Source of the DNA: Nanobdellota archaeon
Lineage (GTDB): Archaea; Nanobdellota; Nanobdellia; Pacearchaeales; GW2011-AR1
Direction: 5' to 3'
Length of the DNA: 18,441 nucleotides
Assembly (NCBI GenBank): GCA_022563455.1
Contig: JADFNI010000019.1
Span: 1 to 18,441, forward strand
The notes below the pieces were generated by a model. The model did no database searches. It was not told where the DNA came from and saw only the letters and a program-made list of their open reading frames with translations. A program made the position numbers and the translations under genes. Below, piece after piece: positions 12,411-18,441 of this stretch; the first letter of the stretch is position 1, and each line of letters begins with the position of its first letter.

Positions 12411-12923
12411 ATGACTATAGACACAAAAACTTATACCTTAATGAAGTCCATAGAAAATCCAGTCCTCACAACATTCTCAAAATTAATAGATATACTTACC
12501 GATCCAAACTACCTTTTAGTAATCCTTATAGGAATTGCAGCTTATTTATACATAGTAAAAAAAGACAAAAGAAAGTCAATCTTTCTAGTCGCAAGTACTG
12601 CTATAACTTCAATTTCAATTCTAGCTTTAAAAGAAATCTTCCAAAGACCACGTCCATTAAATTCAATTATTGAAGCCACAAGTTTTAGTTTTCCAAGCGG
12701 TCATGCGACTCTAATAATTTTCTTCTTAGGAATCTTAATTTATTTATTTGCTAATAAAAATTTAAGGAAAAAATCAATTTTAATAGCAACGCCAATAATT
12801 CTTTTAGTAGCATTTAGCAGAATATATCTTCAAGTTCACTACTTAACCGATGTTTTAGCAGGGTTAGTGCTTGGAGGTTTGATTTTAGCATTAACAATTT
12901 ATATCGATAAGAAGATAAATTAA
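12411..12923 (+). CDS. PAP2-family membrane phosphatase
   Basis: A 170-residue membrane protein with about five helices and the complete PAP2 signature: KEIFQRPRP (K74-x6-R81-P82), PSGH (95-98) and SRIYLQVHYLTD (S136 to D147, with R137, H143 and D147). The family removes phosphate from lipid phosphates or polyprenyl diphosphates at the outer membrane face. It begins one base after the stop of the nuclease gene, so translation is coupled. With an exported nuclease beside it, a role in dephosphorylating external nucleotides or recycling lipid carrier is possible, but not shown. Its stop abuts the stop of the convergent MscS gene. Confidence 0.88.
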   Translation: MTIDTKTYTLMKSIENPVLTTFSKLIDILTDPNYLLVILIGIAAYLYIVKKDKRKSIFLVASTAITSISILALKEIFQRPRPLNSIIEATSFSFPSGHATLIIFFLGILIYLFANKNLRKKSILIATPIILLVAFSRIYLQVHYLTDVLAGLVLGGLILALTIYIDKKIN

Positions 12924-13964
12924 CTACTTCTTCAAATTAACATCCACTTGAGGAAACGGTATCTCGATTCCAGTCTTGTTCAAAACATTGTAAATCAAAG
13001 TATTTGCTTCGTCAAGTGAGCTCAATTTATTTTCATATGAATCAACATAAAAATAAGCTTTAAAATTTAATGATGAATCAGCCATCTCCAAAAATTTAAC
13101 AGATGGTTCAGGCTCATCCACTTTATGTTTTATCTTTGAAAGTTCTTTTAGTACGATACGCTTAACCTTAGCAATATCAGATCCATAAGCAACACCAAAC
13201 GGAACAACAACCCGAGTCTTTGGTTCAGGCAAAGCAATATTTTGAATGTTCGATTCACTAAGCTTTGAATTTGGAACAATAATTAATTCATTATCAAAAG
13301 TTATTAATTTTGTACTTCTAAGATTCACTTTTTGTATTCGCCCACTAGTACCGTCTTCAAGCTTTATCAAGTCCCCAACTCGAACCGATTTATCAAGAAG
13401 CATAGAAATTCCACCAAATATATTGCTAAGAGTAGGCTGCAGTGCAAATGCAATAGCGATACCCGCGACCCCAAGTCCAGCAAGAAGAGGTCCTATTTCA
13501 ATTCCCCAAGTAGATAATATTGCAAGGAACGTTCCAACAATGACGAGGATCTTTATCATACTCTCGAAAAATTGAATCAAACTAAGATCTATACTTAATT
13601 TTGCCTTTTTTCCAAATTCGCTAAATCCGATAACTATTATTGAGTCTAAAATATGATAAATTAAAAATGAAGCAAAAACTATAATAAGCGTAGCAAAAAT
13701 TCCGTCAACTGTAGCAGCGTAAGTCTCACCAAGTCCAACTTGTCCAATAACAAACCGAAGACCAACAATCATTGCAATCCAAGTGATCGGACGACTAACT
13801 TTTGCTAAAATTTTATCATCAATATCAGTTTTTGTTTTGGCTGCGAGTTTTGGTAAAATTTTTGAAACAATAAATATGAATAATCTGACTGCAATAAAAA
13901 CAATAAGAAGTACGACTAAAGATCCCACATACTCATTAGGAAAATAAACTTCCAAAACTCCCAT
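12924..13964 (-). CDS. MscS-family mechanosensitive channel
   Basis: A 346-residue channel subunit. Several N-terminal membrane helices are followed by the pore helix GLGVAGIAIAFALQPTLSNI with the Gly/Ala pattern of MscS TM3. The beta domain (SVRVGDLIKLEDGTSGRIQK, then LRSTKLITFDNELIIVPNSK) and an alpha/beta C-terminal region follow. It should open under membrane tension and release solutes on osmotic downshift. An upstream in-frame TTG at 14042 would add 26 residues. The ATG at 13964 is preferred because a TATA box (TTTATAATA, 13995-13987) sits 25 nt before it. It is convergent, with zero spacer, with the PAP2 gene. Confidence 0.92.
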   Translation of the reverse strand: MGVLEVYFPNEYVGSLVVLLIVFIAVRLFIFIVSKILPKLAAKTKTDIDDKILAKVSRPITWIAMIVGLRFVIGQVGLGETYAATVDGIFATLIIVFASFLIYHILDSIIVIGFSEFGKKAKLSIDLSLIQFFESMIKILVIVGTFLAILSTWGIEIGPLLAGLGVAGIAIAFALQPTLSNIFGGISMLLDKSVRVGDLIKLEDGTSGRIQKVNLRSTKLITFDNELIIVPNSKLSESNIQNIALPEPKTRVVVPFGVAYGSDIAKVKRIVLKELSKIKHKVDEPEPSVKFLEMADSSLNFKAYFYVDSYENKLSSLDEANTLIYNVLNKTGIEIPFPQVDVNLKK

Positions 13965-14002
13965 GTTATAGTAATAATATTTTGATATTATAAAGCTTAC
14001 TA

Positions 14003-14053
14003 AAAAAGAGTAGGGCCACCCACGCCGCTGTGAATGACCCAATCACTGTAGCC
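14003..14053 (-). ncRNA. Candidate small RNA between peroxiredoxin and MscS genes
   Basis: A GC-rich block of about 45 nt lies in an AT-rich gap. On the minus strand a TATA-like AATTATAATA (14080-14071) lies about 25 nt before it and a run of six T (14007-14002) ends it. It can form short hairpins (GTAG-TTGG-CTAC starting just upstream; GGG-TGG-CCC near the end). No known RNA family is recognised. It could equally be a spacer with a terminator. Confidence 0.3.
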
Positions 14054-14112
14054 AACTACAATGACTATGATATTATAATTAAAAAATTTCAATTTAAAAA
14101 CCTATTCAAAGC

Positions 14113-14649
14113 CTAATCTATAGATTTTTCTCGTAAATATCTAAGCATTGTTTCACAATCCGACACGATAAAAGGGTCATCTCCAAAGTTGTCCGAAAAA
14201 CCATCCTCGACAAACATTTTCTCGATTACTCCATCATTCACAACCATAGAATATCTCCATGATCTAAGGCCAAAACCAAGATTCTCCTTTTTTACAAGCA
14301 TTCCCATAAGCCTAGTAAACTCTCCATTTCCATCAGGCAGAAGTTTCACATTATTAATCCCTTGATGTTTCGCCCAGTTATGCATTACAAACGCATCGTT
14401 AACTGCCAAACAATATACTTCATCAACTCCAAGTCTCTTCATTTCATCATAACTTTTCTCAAAGCCAGGCAAATGTGTACTAGAACAAGTAGGTGTATAA
14501 GCTCCTGGAAGACAAAATACAACAACTATCTTACCAGAAAATACATCATGGCTAGAAACATCTTGCCACCTATAAGGGTTCTCACCACCGATAGCTTCGT
14601 CTCTAACCCGCGTTTTAAAAACAATGTTTGGAACTTTTCTTTTTTCCAT
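14113..14649 (-). CDS. Peroxiredoxin, Prx5/AhpC-TSA-like
   Basis: A 178-residue thiol peroxidase. The start (KVPNIVFKTRVRDEAIGGEN) and the active site LPGAYTPTCSSTHLPGF, with P48, T52 and peroxidatic C55, match the Prx5/redoxin branch. A later Arg in GFGLRSWRYS fits the usual catalytic Arg region. It reduces hydrogen peroxide and organic peroxides in the cytoplasm. The frame is open up to an ATG at 14700, which would add 17 residues atypical for the family. The ATG at 14649 matches the family start, and a TATTTAAAAA sequence about 25-35 nt upstream supports it. It lies downstream of, and on the same strand as, the Cys-rich membrane protein gene. Confidence 0.87.
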   Translation of the reverse strand: MEKRKVPNIVFKTRVRDEAIGGENPYRWQDVSSHDVFSGKIVVVFCLPGAYTPTCSSTHLPGFEKSYDEMKRLGVDEVYCLAVNDAFVMHNWAKHQGINNVKLLPDGNGEFTRLMGMLVKKENLGFGLRSWRYSMVVNDGVIEKMFVEDGFSDNFGDDPFIVSDCETMLRYLREKSID

Positions 14650-14702
14650 TTTATTAGATTTTAAAAGAACACTATTTTTAAATATTTGTATACAAGACAT
14701 TC

Positions 14703-15254
14703 TTATTTAAGTTTTTTATACCCAACATAAACAAGAACAAAGAGAGCAAACCCAAGCATCAAAGTTCTCCATATATCGCTTAAATCTCCCCAATAACGAG
14801 TTGTCCCATATAAAATAAGTAAAATTCCACCACCCATAAGACCCGCAGACACTGATTCAACTGTTAAAAAAATCGCCCCAACAACAGTTGCAAGCCCAAT
14901 AACCAAAGACACAAAAAATACATTTCGATTATACACACTTCGCTCATCGTCATATTCTCCCCTACAAGTAAAATCTCTGTCACAATACCCACTAATTTTT
15001 GGCTCACCAATTACTTCTCCCCTAGGCGTTGCAAAGTTTCCATTCCACTGGCCACCAACAGCTAAACACTGTTCTTCAGTCTCTATTATCTGAAGAGTCT
15101 TAAATTCTCCACAATAGTCCTTATACTCAAGCTCACTATAAAAAGTACTAATAGCATATCCTATAAACATTACAAAAACTATAGCTATTCCAATTGTCAA
15201 AACCCTTCTCTTTAAGTGCCCGTGAAATATATCGATCCCATTGTGTCTTGCCAT
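14703..15254 (-). CDS. Membrane protein with Cys-rich external loop (DPANN-type hypothetical)
   Basis: A 183-residue protein. One membrane helix near residues 17-37 is followed by a ~70-residue loop with five Cys (YCGEF, EEQCLAVGGQW, GYCDRDFTCRG), then three hydrophobic segments in the C-terminal half (FFVSLVIGLATVVGAIFL, GLMGGGILLILYG, LMLGFALFVLVYVG). The Cys pattern suggests disulfides outside the cytoplasm. Proteins with this layout recur as hypotheticals in DPANN archaea and some small-genome bacteria (from memory, not searched). The function is unknown. It has its own promoter (CTTAAATATG near 15282-15273) and diverges from the gene at 15362. Confidence 0.75.
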   Translation of the reverse strand: MARHNGIDIFHGHLKRRVLTIGIAIVFVMFIGYAISTFYSELEYKDYCGEFKTLQIIETEEQCLAVGGQWNGNFATPRGEVIGEPKISGYCDRDFTCRGEYDDERSVYNRNVFFVSLVIGLATVVGAIFLTVESVSAGLMGGGILLILYGTTRYWGDLSDIWRTLMLGFALFVLVYVGYKKLK

Positions 15255-15361
15255 AAATTAAAGATTAATAAATCATATTTAAGGGTTTTGATTTGCCTTT
15301 TTGTAGTAATTCTAAAGTTACAAAAACATAATCTTTATAAATAAGAAAATCATAAAATACT

Positions 15362-15640
15362 ATGGAACAAAAGAGTAAACAGATAGAAAAGAATGTTTCT
15401 GCAAGTTTTGCTTATGTTAAAAAAGACATGCTTATGTTAAACGATGCGTTTAGTGATCTTCATGACAAAGTACAACATTTAAGCATGAATCATGCTATGC
15501 TTTTAGAAGAAATAGGAAAACTTAGAAGTGAGATGGCAAAATCAGGAGTTATCAAAGCAATACCAAAGCCAACACCAACACCAGTTTCTAAGAAAAAACC
15601 AGCAGTTACAAAAAAGAGAGTTGTAAAAAAGAAGAAATAA
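15362..15640 (+). CDS. Small coiled-coil protein with Lys-rich tail
   Basis: A 92-residue protein. Residues 1-62 form a probable coiled coil (SFAYVKKDMLMLNDAFSDLH and onward). It then has a Pro/Thr linker (PKPTPTPV) and a tail of nearly pure Lys, Arg, Val and Thr ending KKRVVKKKK. A basic tail like this often binds nucleic acid or acidic surfaces. The N-terminus resembles that of the protein at 2281-2742. A TATA box (CTTTATAAAT, 15332-15341) lies about 25 nt before the ATG, and T-rich sequence (TTTTTCT) follows the stop. No function is known to me. Confidence 0.7.
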   Translation: MEQKSKQIEKNVSASFAYVKKDMLMLNDAFSDLHDKVQHLSMNHAMLLEEIGKLRSEMAKSGVIKAIPKPTPTPVSKKKPAVTKKRVVKKKK

Positions 15641-15654
15641 TTTTTCTAACAAAA

Positions 15655-15670
15655 CCCTAACCCTAACCCT
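15655..15670. repeat. Telomere-like hexamer run
   Basis: CCCTAACCCTAACCCT, two and two-thirds copies of CCCTAA, lies between the coiled-coil gene and the next promoter (CTTATAAGC, 15669-15677). The complementary strand has three G-triplets, one short of an intramolecular G-quadruplex. Confidence 0.6.
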
Positions 15671-15699
15671 TATAAGCTAAACATTCGTATGACTTATTA

Positions 15700-15978
15700 A
15701 TGGAAAGAGATGAAAAAGCAAAAGTAGGTCTTTATATGATCTTCGCAAGTATTCCTTTTTTGGCAATTGGATATTACATGCAAACAAATTTAGATAACTT
15801 TTATTATTTTATCCCCTACGGAATTTTTGCACTCCTACTAGCAGAAGGGGCAAACAGATTCATAAAAAACAAGTGGGGAGATTCCAATAAAAACATTCAG
15901 GTAGAAGAAGTCCCAAAGTCTACAGTAAAAGAAAAAGCGATTCCCGCAAAAGAAAAGACAATAGAAATTCAAGCTTAA
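15700..15978 (+). CDS. Small membrane protein with charged C-terminal tail
   Basis: A 92-residue protein with two hydrophobic segments (GLYMIFASIPFLAIGYYM at about 10-27 and FYYFIPYGIFALLLAEGA at about 34-51). A soluble tail rich in Lys and Glu ends KEKTIEIQA. The promoter TATA (CTTATAAGC) lies about 25 nt upstream. The last ten codons are duplicated at 16222-16253, after the next gene. It is likely a hairpin-topology membrane protein; no family or function is recognised. Confidence 0.65.
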   Translation: MERDEKAKVGLYMIFASIPFLAIGYYMQTNLDNFYYFIPYGIFALLLAEGANRFIKNKWGDSNKNIQVEEVPKSTVKEKAIPAKEKTIEIQA

Positions 15979-16249
15979 ATTTTAATAATACATATGGTAA
16001 ATAAATTCTCTATTAATGAAAAAAAGTTTTTCCTTTTAGGGCTTATTTCCGCCTTAGGACTAGCTATATTTGCAAATCTTTTTGTAACTTCATTTTTTGA
16101 GATGCTTAGAGTAACAAAATATTATTCAGTATCTAACATCAGGGGAATTCTTATATTATCAAGCATTGCAATGGCATTTTTATTCAACTGGTTTTATAAA
16201 AAGATAGAATGATGTTTACCTCAAAAGAAAAGACAATAGAAATTCAAGC
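15947..16249 (+). repeat. 28-bp direct repeat bracketing the small membrane gene
   Basis: The same 28 bp occur at 15947-15974 and 16222-16249, followed in both by a C/T difference and TAA. In the first copy they encode the end of the 15700 gene (KEKTIEIQA, stop). The second copy is in the same frame and could be read as a 13-residue ORF from an ATG at 16212 that overlaps the preceding TGA. The second copy is a remnant of a duplicated gene end. Confidence 0.85.
15994..16212 (+). CDS. Small two-TM membrane protein
   Basis: A 72-residue protein: basic start, hydrophobic helix (FFLLGLISALGLAIFANLFV, about 12-31), polar loop, second helix (GILILSSIAMAFLFNWFY, about 51-68) and a charged end KKIE. 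It starts 15 nt after the previous stop, so it is probably co-transcribed. The gene is bracketed by the 28-bp direct repeat at 15947 and 16222, which suggests it arrived by, or was remodelled in, a local duplication. The function is unknown. Confidence 0.6.
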   Translation: MVNKFSINEKKFFLLGLISALGLAIFANLFVTSFFEMLRVTKYYSVSNIRGILILSSIAMAFLFNWFYKKIE

Positions 16250-16321
16250 CTAATTGACTATTCAATTACTCATGAATCTAATACAATAATTCTTATAAAG
16301 CCGTTTACAATTAGTTTTTTC

Positions 16322-17017
16322 ATGGGAAAACCCTCGTTCGACGATTTAAATTTTTTATTGAAAATTTCTTCAATTTATCAAGCAACAGTTAATTCTGCAA
16401 TATTTCCAGTAATAGTTCCATCTACAAAATCTCTCGTAGATTCTGAAAGGTCAGAACTTTATTCACATTTGCCTTGGAACGAACATGAAAATAAAAGGGG
16501 AGCATTAGATCTAATGAAATTTAGATTAGAAAATTCAAATGGAGCAATAGAGAGGCACGAAGAGATTCATAAAAGCTTAAGAGATACATTTGTTAAAATA
16601 GGAAGATATATTTTGTGTAGAAATAAGTCTGATGGGAGGAAGGCTGCAAGAAATCTAGAAGCAGACTTATTAGAATATGGAAGGCTACTGGAAAGTCACA
16701 GTTCATTTGGAGAAGGTTTATTTACAAAAGATCCATTTTTAAAATACCCATTTTGTCCAAGGGGACATATTTTGAATTTTAATGGCAATGCAGTTGCAAA
16801 AGCTTTTAATGAGAATCAAGATATGGAGGATTATTTTATAGGAATCACAGGATTAACAAAATTAATTCCAAGATTTTTATGGCAAATCAATGATTTTGAG
16901 AGCGAAATATTATATGGAGAAGCAGAGTCAAATCACCCAAGCAGCACATCTCTCTCAGGAAGAATTGCACTTAATTCAGAGCTTTTGAAAAAAGCAAGAG
17001 ATAGACTGGGTATTTAG
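16322..17017 (+). CDS. Unknown 231-residue protein
   Basis: A soluble, mostly helical protein beginning MGKPSFDDLNFLLKISSIYQ. A central helical region has a His/Glu cluster (NGAIERHEEIHKSLRD), then KYPFCPRGHILNFNGNAVAK, then a long C-terminal helix ending KKARDRLGI. The two Cys are far apart and no known motif is seen. There is no signal peptide or membrane segment. The promoter TATA (CTTATAAAG, 16292-16300) lies about 25 nt upstream, implying a leaderless single-gene transcript. It is followed by tRNA-Asp. The composition is that of a real protein, but no function can be given. Confidence 0.65.
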   Translation: MGKPSFDDLNFLLKISSIYQATVNSAIFPVIVPSTKSLVDSERSELYSHLPWNEHENKRGALDLMKFRLENSNGAIERHEEIHKSLRDTFVKIGRYILCRNKSDGRKAARNLEADLLEYGRLLESHSSFGEGLFTKDPFLKYPFCPRGHILNFNGNAVAKAFNENQDMEDYFIGITGLTKLIPRFLWQINDFESEILYGEAESNHPSSTSLSGRIALNSELLKKARDRLGI

Positions 17018-17069
17018 TTTAATAACAAAGATAACTTTAAAAGTCTAATATACAACTTATTTTTACGCT

Positions 17070-17141
17070 GCCTCAATAGTATAGTGGTTAGTACACGGCC
17101 CTGTCGCGGCCGAGATCCGGGTTCAATCCCCGGTTGGGGCG
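17070..17141 (+). tRNA. tRNA-Asp (anticodon GTC)
   Basis: A complete 72-nt cloverleaf. Acceptor GCCTCAA pairs with TTGGGGC (one T-G), with discriminator G. The anticodon stem CGGCC/GGCCG encloses CTGTCGC, giving GTC. The T arm is CCGGG/CCCGG with loop TTCAATC. CCA is not encoded. An integrase gene starts 95 nt downstream, the same arrangement as at tRNA-Ser(AGA). No second copy of the tRNA 3' end is seen in the remaining 1.3 kb, so any matching attR would be outside the window. Confidence 0.95.
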
Positions 17142-17198
17142 TTCTAGTACTTTGTGATTTTAATGAGCTTCCTCTTGAGATGTTCAAGATTTGTCCAT

Positions 17199-17220
17199 GC
17201 TGTTTATAATATATAACAGC
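17199..17220 (+). promoter_or_regulatory. Integrase promoter with inverted repeat around the TATA box
   Basis: GCTGTT (17199-17204) and AACAGC (17215-17220) form a perfect 6-bp inverted repeat that brackets the TATA box TATAATATAT. The ATG at 17236 lies 25-30 nt after the box. A dimeric repressor bound here would block TBP, so this is a likely switch for the integrase (inference). Confidence 0.4.
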
Positions 17221-17235
17221 TTAAATAAAATAAGG

Positions 17236-18207
17236 ATGAAAATAGACCCATACAAACACAGAGAAAGATACCTTGCTTGGAAAGAAAAAGTAAGCGAAAC
17301 AGGAATTCAAGAAGTGAGTAAAAAGAACTCAAATATTATTATAAAATATCTAAACGATATGGAACTTGGATTGAATGTTTCTTCAAAGAATACAAAGGGA
17401 TCAAGAAGTTATCTTCGATTAAATTCATTAAAACAAAGATTAATTTTTATGTCCAGACAGTTTGAAAATAGATATAAAATAACAGATCTTACAAAACTAA
17501 CAGAAATACATATACATGATTATTTCTCTGGCATGAGAAATGGAAGTATAAAAAGACAAGACGGATCAGTTTACAAATCTGTTGTAGATTTTGTTAAGAT
17601 TTTCAAAGCATTTTGGCATTGGCATCAAAAGATTTGTAGAAAACAAAAAATAGACATAGAAGATATTACAGTTGATTTAGATACAAGCAATACAAAACCT
17701 GAATGGGTATACTTAGATGAAAGTCAGATAAAGAAGCTATATAATAACGCAAAACCTGAATATAAAGAACTCATAATGTTTTTATTTGATACTGGAATAA
17801 GGGCTCCTACAGAATTTATTAACATAAAAGTATCTGATTTAATGAATGATTGTAAGGAACTTAATATCAGAGAAGAAGTTAGTAAAACTTTTGGAAGAAG
17901 AATAAAATTAATGATTTGTTCGGAAATTTTAAAGGAATATATCCAAACAAAAGAATTACAGTATGATGACTACCTATTTTCTATAGACCCCAGGACAGTC
18001 AATCAATATATTAAAAGATTAGCAAAGCGAACTTTTGGAGAAAAGAGAAGTCTTGCAGGACAAAAATATTCAGAATTAACCATGCAAGATTTTAGACATA
18101 TTAGTTGTTGTTATTGGCTCCCAAGATATAAATCGGAATCGGCGTTAAAGTTTAGATTTGGATGGAAAAAAAGCGACAAAATCAATTATTATAGTGAACT
18201 ACTTTGA
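17236..18207 (+). CDS. Tyrosine-type integrase/recombinase
   Basis: A 323-residue protein. The N-terminal half (to ~150) is a helical DNA-binding, core-binding-type domain (SLKQRLIFMSRQFENRYKI, FKAFWHWHQKI). The catalytic half has FDTGIRAPTEF with R189, K217 in EVSKTFGRR, MQDFRHISCC with R287, W310 in RFGW, and Y319 in INYYSEL as the nucleophile by spacing. The usual His of HxxR is Gln284 and the usual His/Trp before Tyr is Trp. It would insert or excise an element at the adjacent tRNA-Asp. The first residues MKIDPYKH also start the fragment at 7410. An upstream in-frame ATG (17191) lies before the promoter and is rejected. A single TGA separates it from the coiled-coil frame at 18208. Confidence 0.85.
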   Translation: MKIDPYKHRERYLAWKEKVSETGIQEVSKKNSNIIIKYLNDMELGLNVSSKNTKGSRSYLRLNSLKQRLIFMSRQFENRYKITDLTKLTEIHIHDYFSGMRNGSIKRQDGSVYKSVVDFVKIFKAFWHWHQKICRKQKIDIEDITVDLDTSNTKPEWVYLDESQIKKLYNNAKPEYKELIMFLFDTGIRAPTEFINIKVSDLMNDCKELNIREEVSKTFGRRIKLMICSEILKEYIQTKELQYDDYLFSIDPRTVNQYIKRLAKRTFGEKRSLAGQKYSELTMQDFRHISCCYWLPRYKSESALKFRFGWKKSDKINYYSELL

Positions 18208-18399
18208 ATGAGAGACACGATCCAAGAAGAAGATATGTTAGTGGATATTACTAAGAATGAGATTGAGCAAAGGTTGCTTAAGTCCGAGGGTGAAAAAGAG
18301 ATTTTGAAGGATAGATTGGAGGCTTTAGAAGGACAGATGAAAGTTTTGGCTGAGGCTGTTAAGGGAGTCATGATTAAGGCTAAGAGGATTGGAGTATAA
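18208..18399 (+). CDS. Coiled-coil ORF in frame with, and directly after, the integrase
   Basis: Sixty-three residues, highly charged, with heptads through KNEIEQRLLKSEGEKEILKD and RLEALEGQMKVLAEAVKGVM. The ATG follows the integrase TGA with no gap and in the same frame. So it is either a small separate protein made by translational coupling (TGAATG) or the C-terminal tail of a longer integrase cut off by one nonsense change (for example GGA to TGA). Coiled-coil tails occur after the catalytic Tyr in some archaeal integrases. I favour the split-gene reading but cannot exclude a real two-gene arrangement. Confidence 0.55.
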   Translation: MRDTIQEEDMLVDITKNEIEQRLLKSEGEKEILKDRLEALEGQMKVLAEAVKGVMIKAKRIGV

Positions 18400-18441
18400 T
18401 ATACAAATCCTTGAAAAAATAACCCGTTTCAAAGAATCATC

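Noticed and set aside
13965..14042. 26-residue N-terminal extension of the MscS channel from a TTG
   Set aside because: A TATA box and ATG at 13964 give a leaderless start, and the extension covers that promoter and the GC-rich island.
14650..14700. 17-residue extension of the peroxiredoxin
   Set aside because: It is not typical of the family, and it overlaps the TATA-like sequence that serves the ATG at 14649.
18205..18207. Genetic-code change with TGA read as an amino acid
   Set aside because: Several other genes here end normally in TGA (for example those ending at 5244, 5735, 9770 and 12409), so a global recoding is not supported.

Overview
The window reads as a piece of an AT-rich archaeal chromosome, most likely from a small-genome DPANN-type archaeon (Pacearchaeota/Woesearchaeota-like; this placement is inference). 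The support is an archaeal-type uS10 ribosomal protein, tRNA genes without encoded CCA, and many genes with a TATA-like box about 25 nt before the start codon, which implies leaderless transcripts. There is also an XPD-like iron-sulfur helicase and several short membrane or coiled-coil proteins of the kind common in these genomes.

Layout. Positions 1-1774 hold the 5' part of a GT-C glycosyltransferase, a YdjM-like membrane protein and a Trm9-like methyltransferase. Positions 1827-2235 hold an AbrB-type antitoxin with a palindromic operator; its RelE toxin survives only as a C-terminal stump. A coiled-coil protein and a 634-residue helicase follow. Positions 4735-6187 are a tight minus-strand operon encoding a two-TM membrane protein, a PD-(D/E)XK nuclease and an HNH nuclease. 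I regard this as the best candidate for an undescribed defence-like module. A secreted metzincin-type protease follows.

Positions 7268-8479 look like the scar of an integrative element. It starts with tRNA-Ser with anticodon AGA, very unusual for an archaeon, followed by the first ~35 codons of an integrase, a GNAT acetyltransferase, a broken small ORF, and duplicated tRNA-Ser 3' ends around a 64-bp hairpin repeat. Positions 8498-10123 hold TrhO (a tRNA U34 hydroxylase) with an unknown gene on each side. A second tRNA-Ser (GGA, minus strand, 10307-10387) carries two more copies of the same 64-bp repeat at its 3' side and three tandem ~56-bp repeats that copy its 5' end on the other side.

Positions 10630-12923 hold an unknown protein, uS10 with a tandemly duplicated promoter plus start codon, and a coupled pair: secreted nuclease with a lamin-tail-like domain, and PAP2 phosphatase. 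Positions 12924-15254 encode an MscS channel, a peroxiredoxin and a Cys-rich membrane protein, with a possible small RNA between the first two. Positions 15362-17017 hold small coiled-coil or membrane proteins and an unknown 231-residue protein. The window ends with tRNA-Asp followed by a nearly complete integrase homologous to the fragment after tRNA-Ser(AGA). An in-frame TGA separates its catalytic part from a coiled-coil tail.

Overall theme: at least two tRNA genes have been used by the same family of MKIDPYKH integrases, and tRNA-derived repeats record repeated recombination. Nuclease and toxin-antitoxin genes sit near the older scar.
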